Shown here: one piece after another, positions 46,134 to 58,449 of the stretch
Layout: the number at the start of each line of letters is the position of its first letter
Numbering within the stretch: the first letter of the stretch is position 1
Assembly (NCBI RefSeq): GCF_030272615.1
Contig: NC_081415.1
Location: forward strand, 232,881,303-232,945,302
Direction of reading: 5' to 3'
Length of the DNA stretch: 64,000 nucleotides
Source of the DNA: Cryptomeria japonica
Taxonomy: Eukaryota > Streptophyta > Pinopsida > Cupressales > Cupressaceae
Translations under genes and position numbers: made by a program
Notes under the pieces: model-generated
Told to the model about the DNA's origin: nothing
Seen by the model: the letters and a program-made list of their open reading frames with translations, nothing else
The model's database searches: none

Positions 46134-47380
46134 GTGTCCAGGATGGATAACTCTGATGATTGGATCATTGATAGTGGTTGTTCACATCATATGACTGGTG
46201 ATCGGAGCATATTTCTTTCTTTAAAGGAATTTAATGGTGGTGTTGTTAGATTTGGCAATGACTCACCCTATATGGTTAAAGGTAAGAGAGTTGTTTCTCT
46301 TAATGGGAAGAGCAGTGCTGACGATGTCTATTGGGTTGAAAGTCTAAAGCATAATATTCTGAGTGTGACACAACTTAATGATAGAGGATACCCACTAGAG
46401 TTCAGAAATGGTATGTGAAAAATCTTTGACAACAAAGGTGAATTGATTGCAACTGAGAAACAAACCAGAGGTAATCTATTTCATCTTAATCCTAAGGTTA
46501 GCAACTGTTTGATTGCAAAGATAGATGATAGCTGGCTTTGGCATAGGAATTTTGTCATATAAAATTTGATAAACATTATCAAAGTGAGCAAGTCCAAGAC
46601 AGTAAGAGGTTTGCCTCAGCTAGACAAACCAATTAATGCTCTTTGCAAAGAATGTCAGTTAGGAAAGATGACTTCTTCAACTTTCAAGAGCAAGTCCTTC
46701 TCAGTAGAGCACTTGTTAGATTTGGTTCATATAGATTTATGTAGACCAATAAGAACAAGAAGCATTCAAGGTGACAAATATTTCATGATCTTCACCGATG
46801 ATTGTTCAAGGATGATGTGGGTTACATTCTTGAAGGATAAGAATGAAGATTTTGGTAAATTCAAGGCATTCAGGGCCTTAGCTGAGAAAGAGAGTGGAAA
46901 AAAGATAAAATGTTTGAGAACAAATCAAGCTGGTGAATTTACTTCTGAGGAGTTCACTAAGTACTATGATGAGAATGGTATCAAATGACAACTTTCTGCA
47001 CCAAGGACACCATAGTAGAATGGTATCACAGAGAGAACAACCAGTCACTGGTTGAAGCTACTAGGACAATGCAGATACAAGGAGGTATAGAGAAAACCCT
47101 TTGGAAAGAAGCTGTAAGTAAAACTATTTACACAATGAACCGAGTTCTGGTGAAAAGAGGTAAGGACAAGACCCCTTATGAATATTGGTATGGAAGATCA
47201 CCCGATGTTAGGTATTTTAAAATATTTGGTAGCAAATGTTTTATTAAGAGAGGTGATTACATTAGCAAATTTGAGGTTAAGAGTGATGAAGGCATATTTA
47301 TTGGCTATTCCACCAAGAGTAAGGCCTATAGATGTTTCAACAACCAAACACAAAGAATTGTTGAGAGTGTCGATGTTTGA
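46134..47380 (+). pseudogene. Protease and integrase of element E
   Basis: WIIDSGCSHHMTGD (about 46158) is the copia aspartic protease site. Integrase zinc residues appear as WLWHRN...CKECQLGK. In the core, HIDLCRP and FTDDCSR are kept, but the next Asp block reads RTNQAGEF with Asn in place of Asp. Stops near 46416, 46560 and 46986-47020, the last ones at codons usually Arg and Gln-Gln. A one-base frame change lies near 47037. Confidence 0.8.
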
Positions 47381-47392
47381 GTAGATGAATGT

Positions 47393-49226
47393 CTTGAAGT
47401 CTCAAAAGGAACCGGTTCAAAGAAAAAGGATGAGGATCCTTGCATTTTGCTTTTGGAACCTGAAACTATTAAATCAAAAACCAATAAAGCAAATTCTGAT
47501 GCACTTGTTCAAGTGAAACAAATAAATTTAGAAGAAGATGATAATGAAGAAGCTAAACCTGAAGAGAATGATCATGTTATTTCTAGGTATGTGAGACTGA
47601 ACCACAGTCCTAGGCAGATTATTGGGGATAAGGATGTTGGAGTACTAACTAGAAGGAGAATAAGAGAGAACTCTTGCATGATCTCCACCATTGAACCTAG
47701 AAGTGCTAAGGAGGCATTTGGTGATGATCATTGGGTTAAATCTATGGAGGAGGAATTGGATCAAATTGAGAAGAACAACACTTGGACCTTGGTACCCCGA
47801 CCGGTAAACAAGAATGTTATAGGTACTAAATGGGTATTCAGAAACAAGTTAAATGAAGATGGTGTTGTAGTTCGCAACAAGGCCAGATTAGTTTGCAAGG
47901 GTTATGCACAAGAAGAAGGAGAATATTATGGAGAAACTTTTGCACTAGTAGAAAGACTGGAAGGTGTCAGAACTTTACTTGCATTTGCAGCCCATAAGAA
48001 GTTCAAGGTATACCAGATGGATGTTAAGTTTGCATTTTTGAATGGGATATTGGAAGAAGAGGTATACATAGAGCAGCTAGATGGTTATGCTTTGACAGAT
48101 GAGAAAGACATGCTATATAGATTGCATAAAGCTTTGTATGGATTAAAGCAGGCACCTAGAGCATGGTATGAAAGGCTTCATACACATATGATGAAGATAG
48201 GATTTGCAAGAACCAGTGATGATAGTAATATTTATCTCAATTTTGAAGGAGATGAAATACTAGTCAGTGAAGTATTGTTGATGATATTATTTTTGGAGGT
48301 AATGATGTCATGAGAAACAGTTTTGCAGATGAAATAAAAAATGAGTTTGAAATGTCTTTAGTAGGGGAAATAAATTTTTTCATATGCTTGCAGATACAAC
48401 AAAGGAAGAATGGCATTTTCATTACACAATCTAAGTATGTGAAAGAGGTTTTGAAGACTTTTGGCATGAGTGACTGTAAACTAGTTGGAACACCAATTGT
48501 TATAGGTTGTAAGTTATCCAAGGAAGATGAATCTAAGTCTGTTGATGAAAAGGAATACATGTCAATGATTGGCAAATTACACTATGTTGTTCACAACAGA
48601 CCAGATATAGCCCATGCATTTGGTATAGTTGCAAGATTCCAGAAGAATCCAAAGGAAGCACATCTGATAGAAACCAAGAGAATTTTTAGATATCTGAAAG
48701 GTACTGTTGACTATGGATTATGGTATCCATATGGAGGAAACTTTGATTTGAAGGTGTACATAGATGCTGATTGGGCAGGAAACGTTGATGACCGGAAAAG
48801 CACTACCGATGGAGCATTTTTATTAGGAGGAAGGCTTGTTTCATGGAGTAGTAAGAAGCAGAGTTGTACTTCACAATCTACTGCTAAAGCTGAGTATGTT
48901 GCAGCTTATATGAATTGCACACAGGCTATTTGGATGAGGCACATTTTGGAAGGTTTTTAGATGAAAATCTCATAATCTATAAAATTTTATGTGATAATAC
49001 AAGTGCCATAAATATTTCTAAGAATCCTATTTTGCATGCACGAATGAAGCACATTGAAATAAAGTATCAGTTTTTGAGGGAAAAAGTTCAAAGTAAAGAT
49101 GTTGTCTTAGAGCATGTTTCTACCAAGGAGAAGCTTGTAGATATTTTTACCAAACCTATACATAAGACTACATTTGAGTGTCTTAGAAGTCAACTAGGGG
49201 TTGTACCCCTTCATGATGTTAGTTGA
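47393..49226 (+). pseudogene. Reverse transcriptase and RNase H of element E
   Basis: WTLVPRPVNKNVIGTKWVF, ARLVCKGYAQ, YQMDVKFAFLNGILEEEVYI and LYGLKQAPRAWYERL are copia reverse transcriptase motifs. The frame shifts by one base right at the catalytic VDD (near 48276). It continues with IGKLHYV, ADWAGNVDDRKSTT and VSWSSKKQSCTSQST (RNase H), shifts again near 48953, and ends KHIEIKYQFL...ADIFTKP-like at 49226. Confidence 0.85.
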
Positions 49227-49578
49227 GCATGATGTTGATTGCATCAGTCCTTGAATTACTTGCAAAATCTTAGAAGGATTGATGTAGAAGTGGATGTATT
49301 CCACAAGGGGAGCATCAAGTTGTAGTATGTTGTTGATGCACAATGAAAATTTGATATTACATGTTTTAATTTCAATTTGGCATTGCTGTCAAAGGGGGAG
49401 AAGAATTATGTGAATAAGGAGAAGAATTATGTGATTGGCAAGGGAAACCAGCGACAGGCTAAAGAGAGACAAAGCAAGGTGAATACTTGGTAATGTAAAC
49501 CAGGATTCCTATTCACCATTCACAACAGTAATTAGAGGTGTTGATATTTGTGTTGCCATCAATGCCAAAGGGGGCGAT
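49227..49578 (+). other. 3' untranslated part of element E
   Basis: No frame. Contains GTCAAAGGGGGAGAAG (49387) and GCCAAAGGGGGCGAT (49563), two polypurine-like tracts, the second at the LTR. Confidence 0.6.
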
Positions 49579-51008
49579 TGTTGGCATTTTCATGAAGATT
49601 GCATTAATGATATGTTATGTTGTCATTGATGTCAATTAAACCGGTAATTATATTTATGATATTGCTGATATTGTTGTTATTATTGATATTGTCTTGTAAC
49701 TGGTAGGAAGAGCTCTGAGGAAGATGCTGTAAACTAGTATATATGTATGTGAGTTGAACCGATAATCGGTGTATAAGGTTAAACCCTTTCTATGCAATGT
49801 AACTGGTAAACCCTACCAGTTGTTTTTGTTAAACCCGAACCGATTATGTTTGCTGAAATGGTTATGTTGGTTTATTATCTTATGATGAGCAATAATGATG
49901 GTGACACGTGTGGTCATTGTATGAAGATAAGTTCAGATTGTTTTGGTGCATTTGTTTGATTGTCTAGGGAATGAGCAAAGTGGATTGCATCTAATGCAAA
50001 GTGCGTGATGAGTTACAAGTCCGATGAAGCAGTGATCATGGAGCGGTTGGAATTTTCTTGAAGAATGTGTATAGATTGCTATGTAAATCCAACGGTCACA
50101 CTTGAACTGATTTGTTTGTAATCTTTAAGAGAGAATTAGATTTTTGTTGTGTTACCGACCTAATTGATTTGTATTTAAGGTCGATGAAGTTGTTTTGTAA
50201 AAAGAGTTGGCAACGTGTTGGCAGAAATCAGTTGAGTGTGTGGTTGCCTAACCAGAGAATAGATTTGCAATTTTTGTAAAGGTAGATTAAAGCTTTAAAG
50301 GATTTGATCAAGCAAATGTAGTGCTATTCAGACAGATCAAGAAAAACCTGTTGTCTTCTAACAATTACAACAGAATTGAAATCCCCTAACCGGGTAAGCT
50401 CTAACAAGCTTGGTTACTTCTTAAATCCTCTAACAAGGTGGTCCATTAGCTTGGATTCTCAAATCCTCTATCGAGATTACTCCTAACAGGGTATTTTATT
50501 TTTATCAAGGCATTTGTAAATCCCTTAACCAAGTGATTCCTAATAGGATCAGGTCTTAACATGACTTATTGTAAAAGCTTTAATAGGCTTGGCTCCTAAT
50601 AGAGCGAACTTCAAAAGAGTTCAGATAACTATCTTATGAGTCTCATCTCACCGTGGTTTTTACTTATTTGGGTTTTCCACGTATAAACATTTTTGTCATG
50701 TGGTGAATGTTTTTGTGGTTATGATCTTATTTGTTGATTTGATTAATTTCTGATAAGGCATGATAACTGGAAGCATTGAGAGATGGAGTGTGTTGATATA
50801 TGATTAAGCATTTGGATGTTTACTAGATTGAATTTATTTACTGTTAAGTTGTTATAATAGTTAACCAGTTGATGTTGAGTATTCTTATGAGTATTGACCT
50901 TGACAATGATAAGTTTACTTTGTGTGATTGAGTTTGAGTTTGAGAAGTTTGTATCAGTTTACTGATTCACCCCCCCTCTCAGTAATCTACCAGATACTTA
51001 TTATTTCA
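49579..51008 (+). repeat. 3' LTR of element E
   Basis: TGTTGGCATTTTCATG to ATTATTTCA, 1,430 bp; aligns along its length with 43599-45040 with frequent single-base differences. Confidence 0.88.
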
Positions 51009-51739
51009 TCATTGTAAATAAAGCTTATTTTTAAGATCATAGCTCCGTACCTATTCTTGCGCACACTAGAGAAGGGTTGCATGTTGGGAATAGGATTTTG
51101 CCTTAGGTCAAACCCTGGTTCTGGAATTAACCATGACATATAAATAAAATATGATTGAATTAAAGTAATGGAAATGTTCTCCTTTTGAGGGAGATGTTGA
51201 ACAATGACTTAAACACAAATTCTATACCTCCTTGTGAAGTTTTATTTGTTTCCACACAAAATTAGGGTTTCATGAAGTCTTCAATAACATGTAGAACATG
51301 AATGTTAGCTCCAATGCTTGAAAGAAGACTGATTGCTTGCTCAGTTGAACTTAAATTCTTGATTGCTTGAATTGATTGATTAATATTATTGCCGAATGAT
51401 TAAATGAGAGGGGTAGACCTCCTTTTATACTTGCTCATAAAAAAACCACTTAATTTTTTGACATGAGTCGACATGGGCCCAAAATTCTTGCCCAAATCTC
51501 ATGACCATTAAGGGGACCAAAAATTGGGTTCTAATTGGGAGGACCAGGGCACTGGGCACTCTGAACCTGAACAATCAGAGACTAGAATCAATGGGAAGGA
51601 TGATGTGTGAAGTGAAAATGGAGACAAAATTACATAATATGAGCATAATCAGGTCCTATTCAGGCCTCGGGGCTTGAACACAAAGGTGAGGGCCCAAATG
51701 AGGACAAAATTGCAAGGGAGTACAATTTAGGATGACATA

Positions 51740-52631
51740 TTTAGCCCCACTTTAGTAGGAGTATGCGACTAAGAATACTCTCGATAAAGTACAAAGGTTC
51801 ACATTGAAAAACTTTTATCAAGATGCTAAGGATGCAATAAAAACCAATCCCCTAGTGGATTTTAGGTATCTTACAACTTCAAGATCAAGATAAAAGAGAC
51901 AGCATAAGAAAGGGAGAGAAAAGAGAACCATGACTACTTATCCTAGTAAAAGTTCACTTACTATGAGTCATGAAAAGAAAAATACCAAAATTACCAAGCA
52001 AAAGGCTAAGTTTACAAAGTAACTTGAGTATCAAGAGATAGAAACATTGAGTAGAGTGTATGCCCACATGTTTAAGTGATTGTGTACGCCACAATGAGAT
52101 CAATTGCTTTAAGGTAGTAAACACTCGTCCAAAATACAAATATTTTATCATAATGATATGCCCCCAAGAAGGATACATCAAAGGATAATGATCACAAAAC
52201 ATAAAACACATAAGGGTTCTACTTAACTCTAGGGTTAGTATGCTCTTATGATAAATAATCTATATCATGTATATATTTGCATTGAATTATCCTCATCCCC
52301 CAAAGAAAGTAGAACCACCATGGAAGAAGGTCACATGTGTCCTTTTGAGTCAACATGCTAGAGACCAAAAGAGATCTCAATGATTTGCATCATCCTCAAG
52401 TAGACAACACTAAGGACAAGAAATAGAAGATTTGAGAAAAATATAGAGGAAAGTTACAAACAAGTAAGAGAGGAGAGAGAGAGAATCTATGGCACAAATA
52501 AAGCTTCTCAAGCAAGCCATCCACCTCCCAATCTTGCTCAACATTATTTTGAGAAGGTGGACAATATACAAGAGGAAAAAATTCGAGCATGGTAGATGGA
52601 GCTACCACAAGTTCCAAACAAGGACCATGCT
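51740..52631 (-). other. 3' interior of element D
   Basis: Polypurine tract next to the LTR (51740-51755). Otherwise only short frames; no reverse transcriptase or integrase motif on either strand. Confidence 0.5.
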
Positions 52632-54542
52632 CTATCGATGGATCGCTTTTTCTATAATTAATGGTTGTGAAAATTGTTTAGATAAACCATTGTCAACATG
52701 AACATATTCATATTCATAATTGGAATCATTAGCATCAACATTGTCAACTTGAACATCATTTTCATCTCTCTTCATCAAGATTAATATAAATATGATCTTT
52801 AATTGGAATAGAACATGAACCATCATTTTTCTTAAGCATTTTATGTCTTGAAGATGATATTGGAAAAAAACTTTAGCATCATGATAAGGTGGAAAAGGTT
52901 TGGTTGTGTCAATTGGTTTCATGAGAGGAAGTTTCAACACATTCTTGTTCAACAATTGTATCATAATGCTATGCAAAGTTTCAAAAAAAGGAATAAACTC
53001 TTTTCTAAAATACTTGGATAGACGAGGCACACCCGTTGTCGTGGCTGCTACTTTTGTGTTGTTGTTGTCATTGAACTTGATGAATCCCTTGTTCAGTTTA
53101 AACTTCACAAAAGGTTGTTGAACACTTTGATTCTTATCAACCAGAGCCATTGAAGGAGATTGTTCAAATTGACTCACTTGAAGCTAATAGTTATGAAATA
53201 CTGTGTACAATTGCATAAAGGAAGTAAACTCAGAAAAGAGAAGATTATCCCTAATGTCTTTTTGCAAATTATATTTTTTTTTTGCACATCTTGATCAAGC
53301 ATATGATAAGAAATTTGAGAATATAAATGTTTATATCTATCAATAAAATCAATCACTTTTTCTTTAACACCTTACTTACAATGAATCAAATCAGTCAAAG
53401 TAATCTTAGGACCAATATTATTGTGAAATTATTGAATGAAAGTATTAGCTAATTGTTGTAATGATACAATTGAATAAAGAGGAAAAGACAATACCATTGC
53501 GAAGCTTTATCTCTAAATGTTGTAGTAAACAATTTAGCCAAAAGTCTTTGATGATGAGAAAAATCACTACACAAAGTTTGAAATGTTTTCACATGAGTCA
53601 ATGGATCACCTTTTCCATTATAAAGCTTCAATTGAGGGACTTCTACACATTTAGTGGGGACAACACGAACAATGTCATTAGATAATGAGCTCACTACATC
53701 AAATGTAGGCACATTAAACTTTGATTGGTTCATGGAAGCTATTTGTTGTTGCAAGGATGACACAGTTTGAGCTAGGCTATTAATGGTGGCTTCAATGGAT
53801 GGGTTGAAATTAGACATGTTGGATTGGGATGGAGGAGTTACATTATTGATGAAGGAGGAGGTTGAGAATAAGGAGGTGGGACACTATGATAGTTAGGTAT
53901 GGGAGATTATTGGGTCACAAATGGAAGACTCATGGAAGGAGGGATAAAAGAATTTTGATTAGGAATGTTTTCCCCTTGACTAACATGTGTAGCAATAAAA
54001 TTTTGTGTGGAAGTAGCCATGATGTTAGATGTAAAAGTAGGCACACTATTTATAGGAGTAGTCATAAGAATATAATGATTAACTTGACTAGGAGGTTGAG
54101 TGTAACTAAGGACTTCAACACAACTTTTCATAGGCATGATATTAGTGTCAACAATATGAGAAAGGATACACAACAAATCAATGCCAACTTTATCACTTTG
54201 AACCATTATTTTTAATCCTTCAATCAACATTGGGATATCCTCACTTTTTGAGTATTGTTGACTCATCCATTGTTAAAGATTTTTAAATTCATGGTCAATC
54301 TTCTCCAATTGGTCAATGGAAACCCAAGTTAGTGATTCACCCTCATCATGAGAATTATGTAAAGAATGGGGATAAATAACATCAATTATTGGAATAGAAG
54401 AACCACCCACATTTTCATGGAACAAGTTATCCAAATTAGGCTCCATATCCTTAGTAATTAAACCTTGGGAAGCCTTAATTCTACAACTTCTTGTCACCGG
54501 AATATTATAGGTAGGACTAATGGTAGTGAAACTCATGCACAA
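52632..54542 (-). pseudogene. gag: gag-like gene of element D
   Basis: Minus strand. The N-terminal part (54542-53907) is one frame with a single stop. The gag core is at 53817-53380: LKLYNGKGDPLTHVKTFQTL, LLAKLFTTTF and ASQWY, matching Retrotrans_gag (capsid assembly). A coiled stretch (INSLAQTVSSLQQQIASMNQ) precedes it. A later part (53177-52632) has PRLSKYFRKEFIPF and an acidic end. Frame changes and stops lie near 54270, 53870, 53450 and 53180. No zinc knuckle seen. Confidence 0.7.
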
Positions 54543-55057
54543 AGGAGGGAAGTTAGAATTTCAATTTAAAAATTATGATTAAGCAATAAAAAATCTTGTG
54601 AAAATGATTGATTAACCAATTAATTAAGCAATTTGAATTGTGAATTTGAAAGACAAATACATCTAGATCATATCATAACACTCATAAAAATCAAATCTAA
54701 AAATCAATTTTAAAAATTATGCAATCCACATGATAAATTTTAGAATTATAAATTAGGGTTTTGGTAATTTCAACCACTAAATTTATGTAATTCAATTTGA
54801 AAATGAGATCTAGGAGAGAAAATTTGAATTTTAAATTAAATGAGTAATTAGATCTGAAATAATAAATCCAAATTAGACAAGCCACAAGCTCAATTCTAGA
54901 ATTAAAAATTAGGGTTTTTGTGAAATTAACCTCTAAATTTTTAAAATTCAATGAAAAATTAAGCTTGCAAATGAAAATTTGAATTTAAAATTGCATAAAC
55001 ACTCATATCTAAAACATAAATCAGAATTGTAGGTGTAAGGAGTTAGGTTCACCAAAA
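54543..55057 (-). other. 5' leader of element D
   Basis: Very AT-rich, containing imperfect repeats of GAATTTTAAATT and ATTAGGGTTTT words. The primer-site candidate is at 55039-55057. Confidence 0.55.
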
Positions 55058-56180
55058 TGTAGAGGTGAAAAATTAGGTTTTCCACAATTAGATGTATGAA
55101 AACCCTAATTTTTGCTTAAGGACCTGTACATTAAAGAGGGAGGGTAAACCCAATGGATCTATCCACAAACTAGCAAGGATAAGGGTTGAGAATTGTATTG
55201 GATTTACCAAGTTTGAACTGCCCTCTGTTAAGTTGAATTGTAAAAATGTTGAAATTAGGGAAAATGTGCTGGAATTGATGTAAAAATGCATGAACAATAA
55301 GCTAGAGTCATCAAATCGAGCCACGAACTTGGATTTGAGAAAAGTAAATGCATTCAGATCTATTCCTAGAAGGAGCACCTGATTTGTCGAGATTGGTGTG
55401 GTGGTCGCTCTGGTGCTGCACACTTTTCACACTCCAATGGTGGATCAATTCGTCATTGTAAATAAAGTTTATTTTGAAGATCATAGCTCTATACCTATTC
55501 CTGTGCACAGTAGAGAAGGACAACATGTTGGGAATTGGAGTTTGCCTTAGGTCAAACCCTGGTTCTGGAATTAACCATGACATAGATGTGATATATGATT
55601 GAATTGCAGTAATGGAAATGTTCTCCTTTTGAGGGAGATGCTGAATAATGACTGAAACACAAATGATGTATCTCCTTGTGAAGTTTTGTTTGTCTCCACA
55701 CGAAATTAGGGTTTCATGGAGTCTTCAATAACATAGAACATGAATGTCAACTCCAATGCTTGAAAGAAGGCTGATTGCTTGCTCACTTGAATATGAATGC
55801 TTGGTTGCTTGATTGCTTGATTGCTTGATTGCTTGAATTGATTGATTAATATTATTGCTGGATGATTAAATGAGAGGGGTAGACCTCCTTTTATACTTTC
55901 TCATTGAAAAACCACTTAATTTTCCAACATGAGCTGACACGTGGCTAGAATTCCTGCCCAAATCTCATGACCGTTAAGGGGCCGAAAATTGGGTCCTAAT
56001 TGGGAGCACTAGGGCTTAGAGACTAGAATCAAGGGGTAGGATGATGTGTGAAGTGAAAGTGGTGACAAAATTGCATAATATGAGTAGAATCAGGTCCTAT
56101 TCAAGTCTCAGGGCACAAATGCCAAGGCGAGGGCCCAAATATAGACAAAATTGTAAGGGAGTACAATTTAGGACACAACA
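55058..56180 (-). repeat. 5' LTR of element D
   Basis: Minus strand TGTTGTGTCCTAAATTG to CACCTCTACA, 1,123 bp, intact. Contains GATTGCTTGATTGCTTGATT, a small tandem run near 55805-55835 that is shorter in the other LTR. Confidence 0.88.
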
Positions 56181-56739
56181 AATCTAATAATGGGAATCTT
56201 TTGATAATGTATAGAAATGACTTTTTAGCAAGAATCTATATTGAACCAAGAATTTTCAGTGCACAAAAATTGTGACTTTCATAACAATTGAATTGAATTG
56301 ATTTTTAGGATTAATAGAACAAGCTTGGTAACACTTGACCTTTTAAAAAAAATCAAACAACACATAGTAATGAAAAATTAAATAGAGAATACTTATAAAC
56401 TTAAAGAAATGTTTATTAGGAAAAATCTAAGGGATATTGTCATAAATTTTGCCAAAAAGAGAAAAATAAACAAAAAAGATCATTATAAGGTCTATGACAC
56501 CTACCATCTTGAGATATAAACATGTTTAGAGTTTAGACAATAGGATAGCTCACAACTCTACAACATAACACTTCACATTGACTAAGGGGTGTACATACCT
56601 TACTGATAGTTACAAGAAATAAAATTAAAAGTGTAGGGATGAGTAAGTGGCAAGTTGTGGTTCTGAGCATACATGACAACTACTCATGTTTGTAAAAAAG
56701 CCATTTGTCTTATATAGACTATGTTCATATATTGGAATA

Positions 56740-56997
56740 AAATAAGGTGTAGTGACAATTGATTATGATAGTTAGAGTGCAATTTGCCTAGCTAAGAACC
56801 TAACATTTCATTCCAAGACCAAGCACATTTATGTTTAGTACTATTTTGTTAGAGAATTTGGTATAGGATGATAGGGTGAAGCTAGTTAAGATAGATACTT
56901 TGATGAATGTTGTAGATTCTTTAACTAAGGATGCGAGCATAGAAAAGTTTAGATGGTTTTTGGAGTTTGTGGGCCTCATTTCCCCCAATGATAAAAT
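56740..56997 (+). pseudogene. C-terminal end of copia RNase H (remnant F)
   Basis: Stop-broken frame with VKLVKIDTLMNVVDSLTKDA and FRWFLEFVGL, the usual last residues of copia pol (tail of RNase H with D-[SL]-LTK). Preceded by blocks resembling the TKHI segment. Confidence 0.6.
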
Positions 56998-57314
56998 TGT
57001 TAGAGTAAAGTAATTAATTAACTTTGCTCTCCTCTTAAGATTTCTCTTTATGCATACATTAGTCATTTAATAATTAATATTTAATTATTAAATGCTCTCA
57101 CCTTAGGGTTAGGTTTTCCTTTCGGTGTTGATCTCCTTTATAAGGATTGATCTCTTGTATTATTGATATTCTTGATTCATTTTTCTCTGATAATAAATCT
57201 TTTCACTTTGTTAGAGCCAAAACCCTTGTATTCGTTCTCTCTCTTTCTCTGTGATAGGTTTCTTGCATGCAGGTTTCTTTGGGTTCTGTGGATTTGTATT
57301 TCTCAAATCCTACA
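56998..57314 (+). repeat. 5' LTR of element G
   Basis: TGTTAGAGTAAAG to AATCCTACA. TATA-like TTTATAAGG at 57137; AATAAATC polyadenylation-type word near 57190. Confidence 0.95.
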
Positions 57315-58449
57315 TGGTATCAGAGCCAGATCTGCTGCAGCTTGTTCAGACTTTTGAAAGATTTTGAGATCTAGGTTTTGGTTGCATCAGATTTGTGTTT
57401 GTCTTCTGTTTTTTATTTTGGAATAGGGGGTATTTTTTTTCGGTGCACTTTGAGCCCAAACAGACCTCACCGTTGAGCTCGCCCAAAAACCCCTATTTTC
57501 ATATAAAATTCATCCGATTTGGACATAGTTGCTTCAGAAGGCAAATTTTTTTTATGCCCCAAGGCCGTACGACCCCAGGGCACGCAGCACGAGGCAGAAA
57601 AATTAAAAAAAAAAACAAAAAAACACAGCGCAGTTTTTCAAAAAAAGAGCACTGCCAGTTTGTAGCGTGCATCGTCGGCGTGCCGCCTGGCGGCCACTAC
57701 CCGGCCACCGCCGCCGGCGGTAACCATCAGCTGCGGCCAGGCAGCCATCGCCGCACCGTCGGTGAAGCCCGCCGCCCCGGCGCAGCCCGTGCGCCTCCCG
57801 CTCTCCACCAGAACAAGTGGCACCGCTCCCACACCACCCTCACGCCACCAGCACCCTGCGCTAGCTCCTGGTCGCCCAGCGGACCAGGGGCTTTTTTTTT
57901 AAAGTCCCTGAGGGCTAGAAGGGCCATCTGGGCCCTTTTGGAGCTATTTTACAAAATCGGGCGTCCGATCTCCATTTTTTGAAAATGAATAGGCGTTGGA
58001 AAGCTGACTCCGAGCCCGTTCTAATGGTGTAGGAATTTTTTCATATTTTTCCAGTTTGATTGCGTTTTTTCGTAGTCAAAGTCTGATGAGCCTTTTTGCA
58101 CTTCGAGGGGCATAACTTGCTTGTTTTTGCTCCGTTTTTCGAAAGCGAATAGGCGTCAGAAAGGTGGTTCTATGCTCTTTCTAGATCTATAGTCTATTTC
58201 ATTAGTAAATTCTTTAGGTTCTCAAAATTTTGTCTCAACCCGTTACTGCTTTCTATCATTTTTAGGCTTTCAGTTTGTACTGGGGATTAGTTTTTTGCAT
58301 TGTGGGGGGTGTTTTTTCTTTCTTTCTGTTATTTACATCAGAAAACCAAAATCTACAAACACCAAAACAAACAACCAAACCCTTTCTGCATCTTCTGTCT
58401 AGTTCTGAAAGACCACTTAATAATAATTAAAAAAATTCAGAGTAGTTGA
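57315..58449 (+). other. Leader of element G with a GC-rich island
   Basis: After the primer site, 57640-57890 is strongly GC-rich (CCGCCGCCGG-type words) in an AT-rich element. GAATAGGCGT occurs twice with similar flanks (about 57988 and 58148), a ~160-bp duplication. A 195-codon open stretch (57395-57982) lacks protein-like support. Confidence 0.55.

Larger units (their letters stand above)
43599..51008 (+). mobile_element. Element E: Ty1/copia retrotransposon nested in LTR of D
   Basis: LTRs 43599-45040 and 49579-51008 (TGTTGGCATTT...CA). A degenerate primer site TGGTACTAGTGC lies at 45051, and polypurine AAAGGGGGCGAT before 49579. Order gag, protease, integrase, reverse transcriptase, RNase H as in copia. 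The LTRs differ by several percent, clearly more than those of B or G. Many stops and at least three frameshifts. Confidence 0.9.
43207..51739 (-). repeat. 3' LTR of element D, split by copia E
   Basis: Two pieces, 43207-43598 and 51009-51739, align in order with the LTR at 55058-56180 (for example GATGTATGAAAACC and GGGAGTACAATTTAGG). About a dozen target bases present in the other LTR are missing at the E junction, and E shows no clean duplication. Confidence 0.85.
43207..56180 (-). mobile_element. Element D: non-autonomous gag-only Ty3/gypsy-like element (minus strand)
   Basis: LTRs of about 1.12 kb at 43207-51739 (split by element E) and 55058-56180. Flanked by perfect duplication AATCT (43202-43206 and 56181-56185). 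On the minus strand the 5' LTR is followed by TTTTGGTGAACCTAACTCC (55057-55039), a primer-site candidate. The other LTR is preceded by CTAAAGTGGGGCTAAA (51755-51740), the polypurine tract. The 3.3-kb interior has only gag-like frames, so it would have needed enzymes from a partner element. Removing E gives a unit of about 5.6 kb. Confidence 0.85.

Noticed and set aside
57395-57982. 195-codon Arg/Pro/Ala-rich frame in the leader of G
   Set aside because: Due to GC-rich composition lacking stops; overlapping frames on the other strand are equally open.
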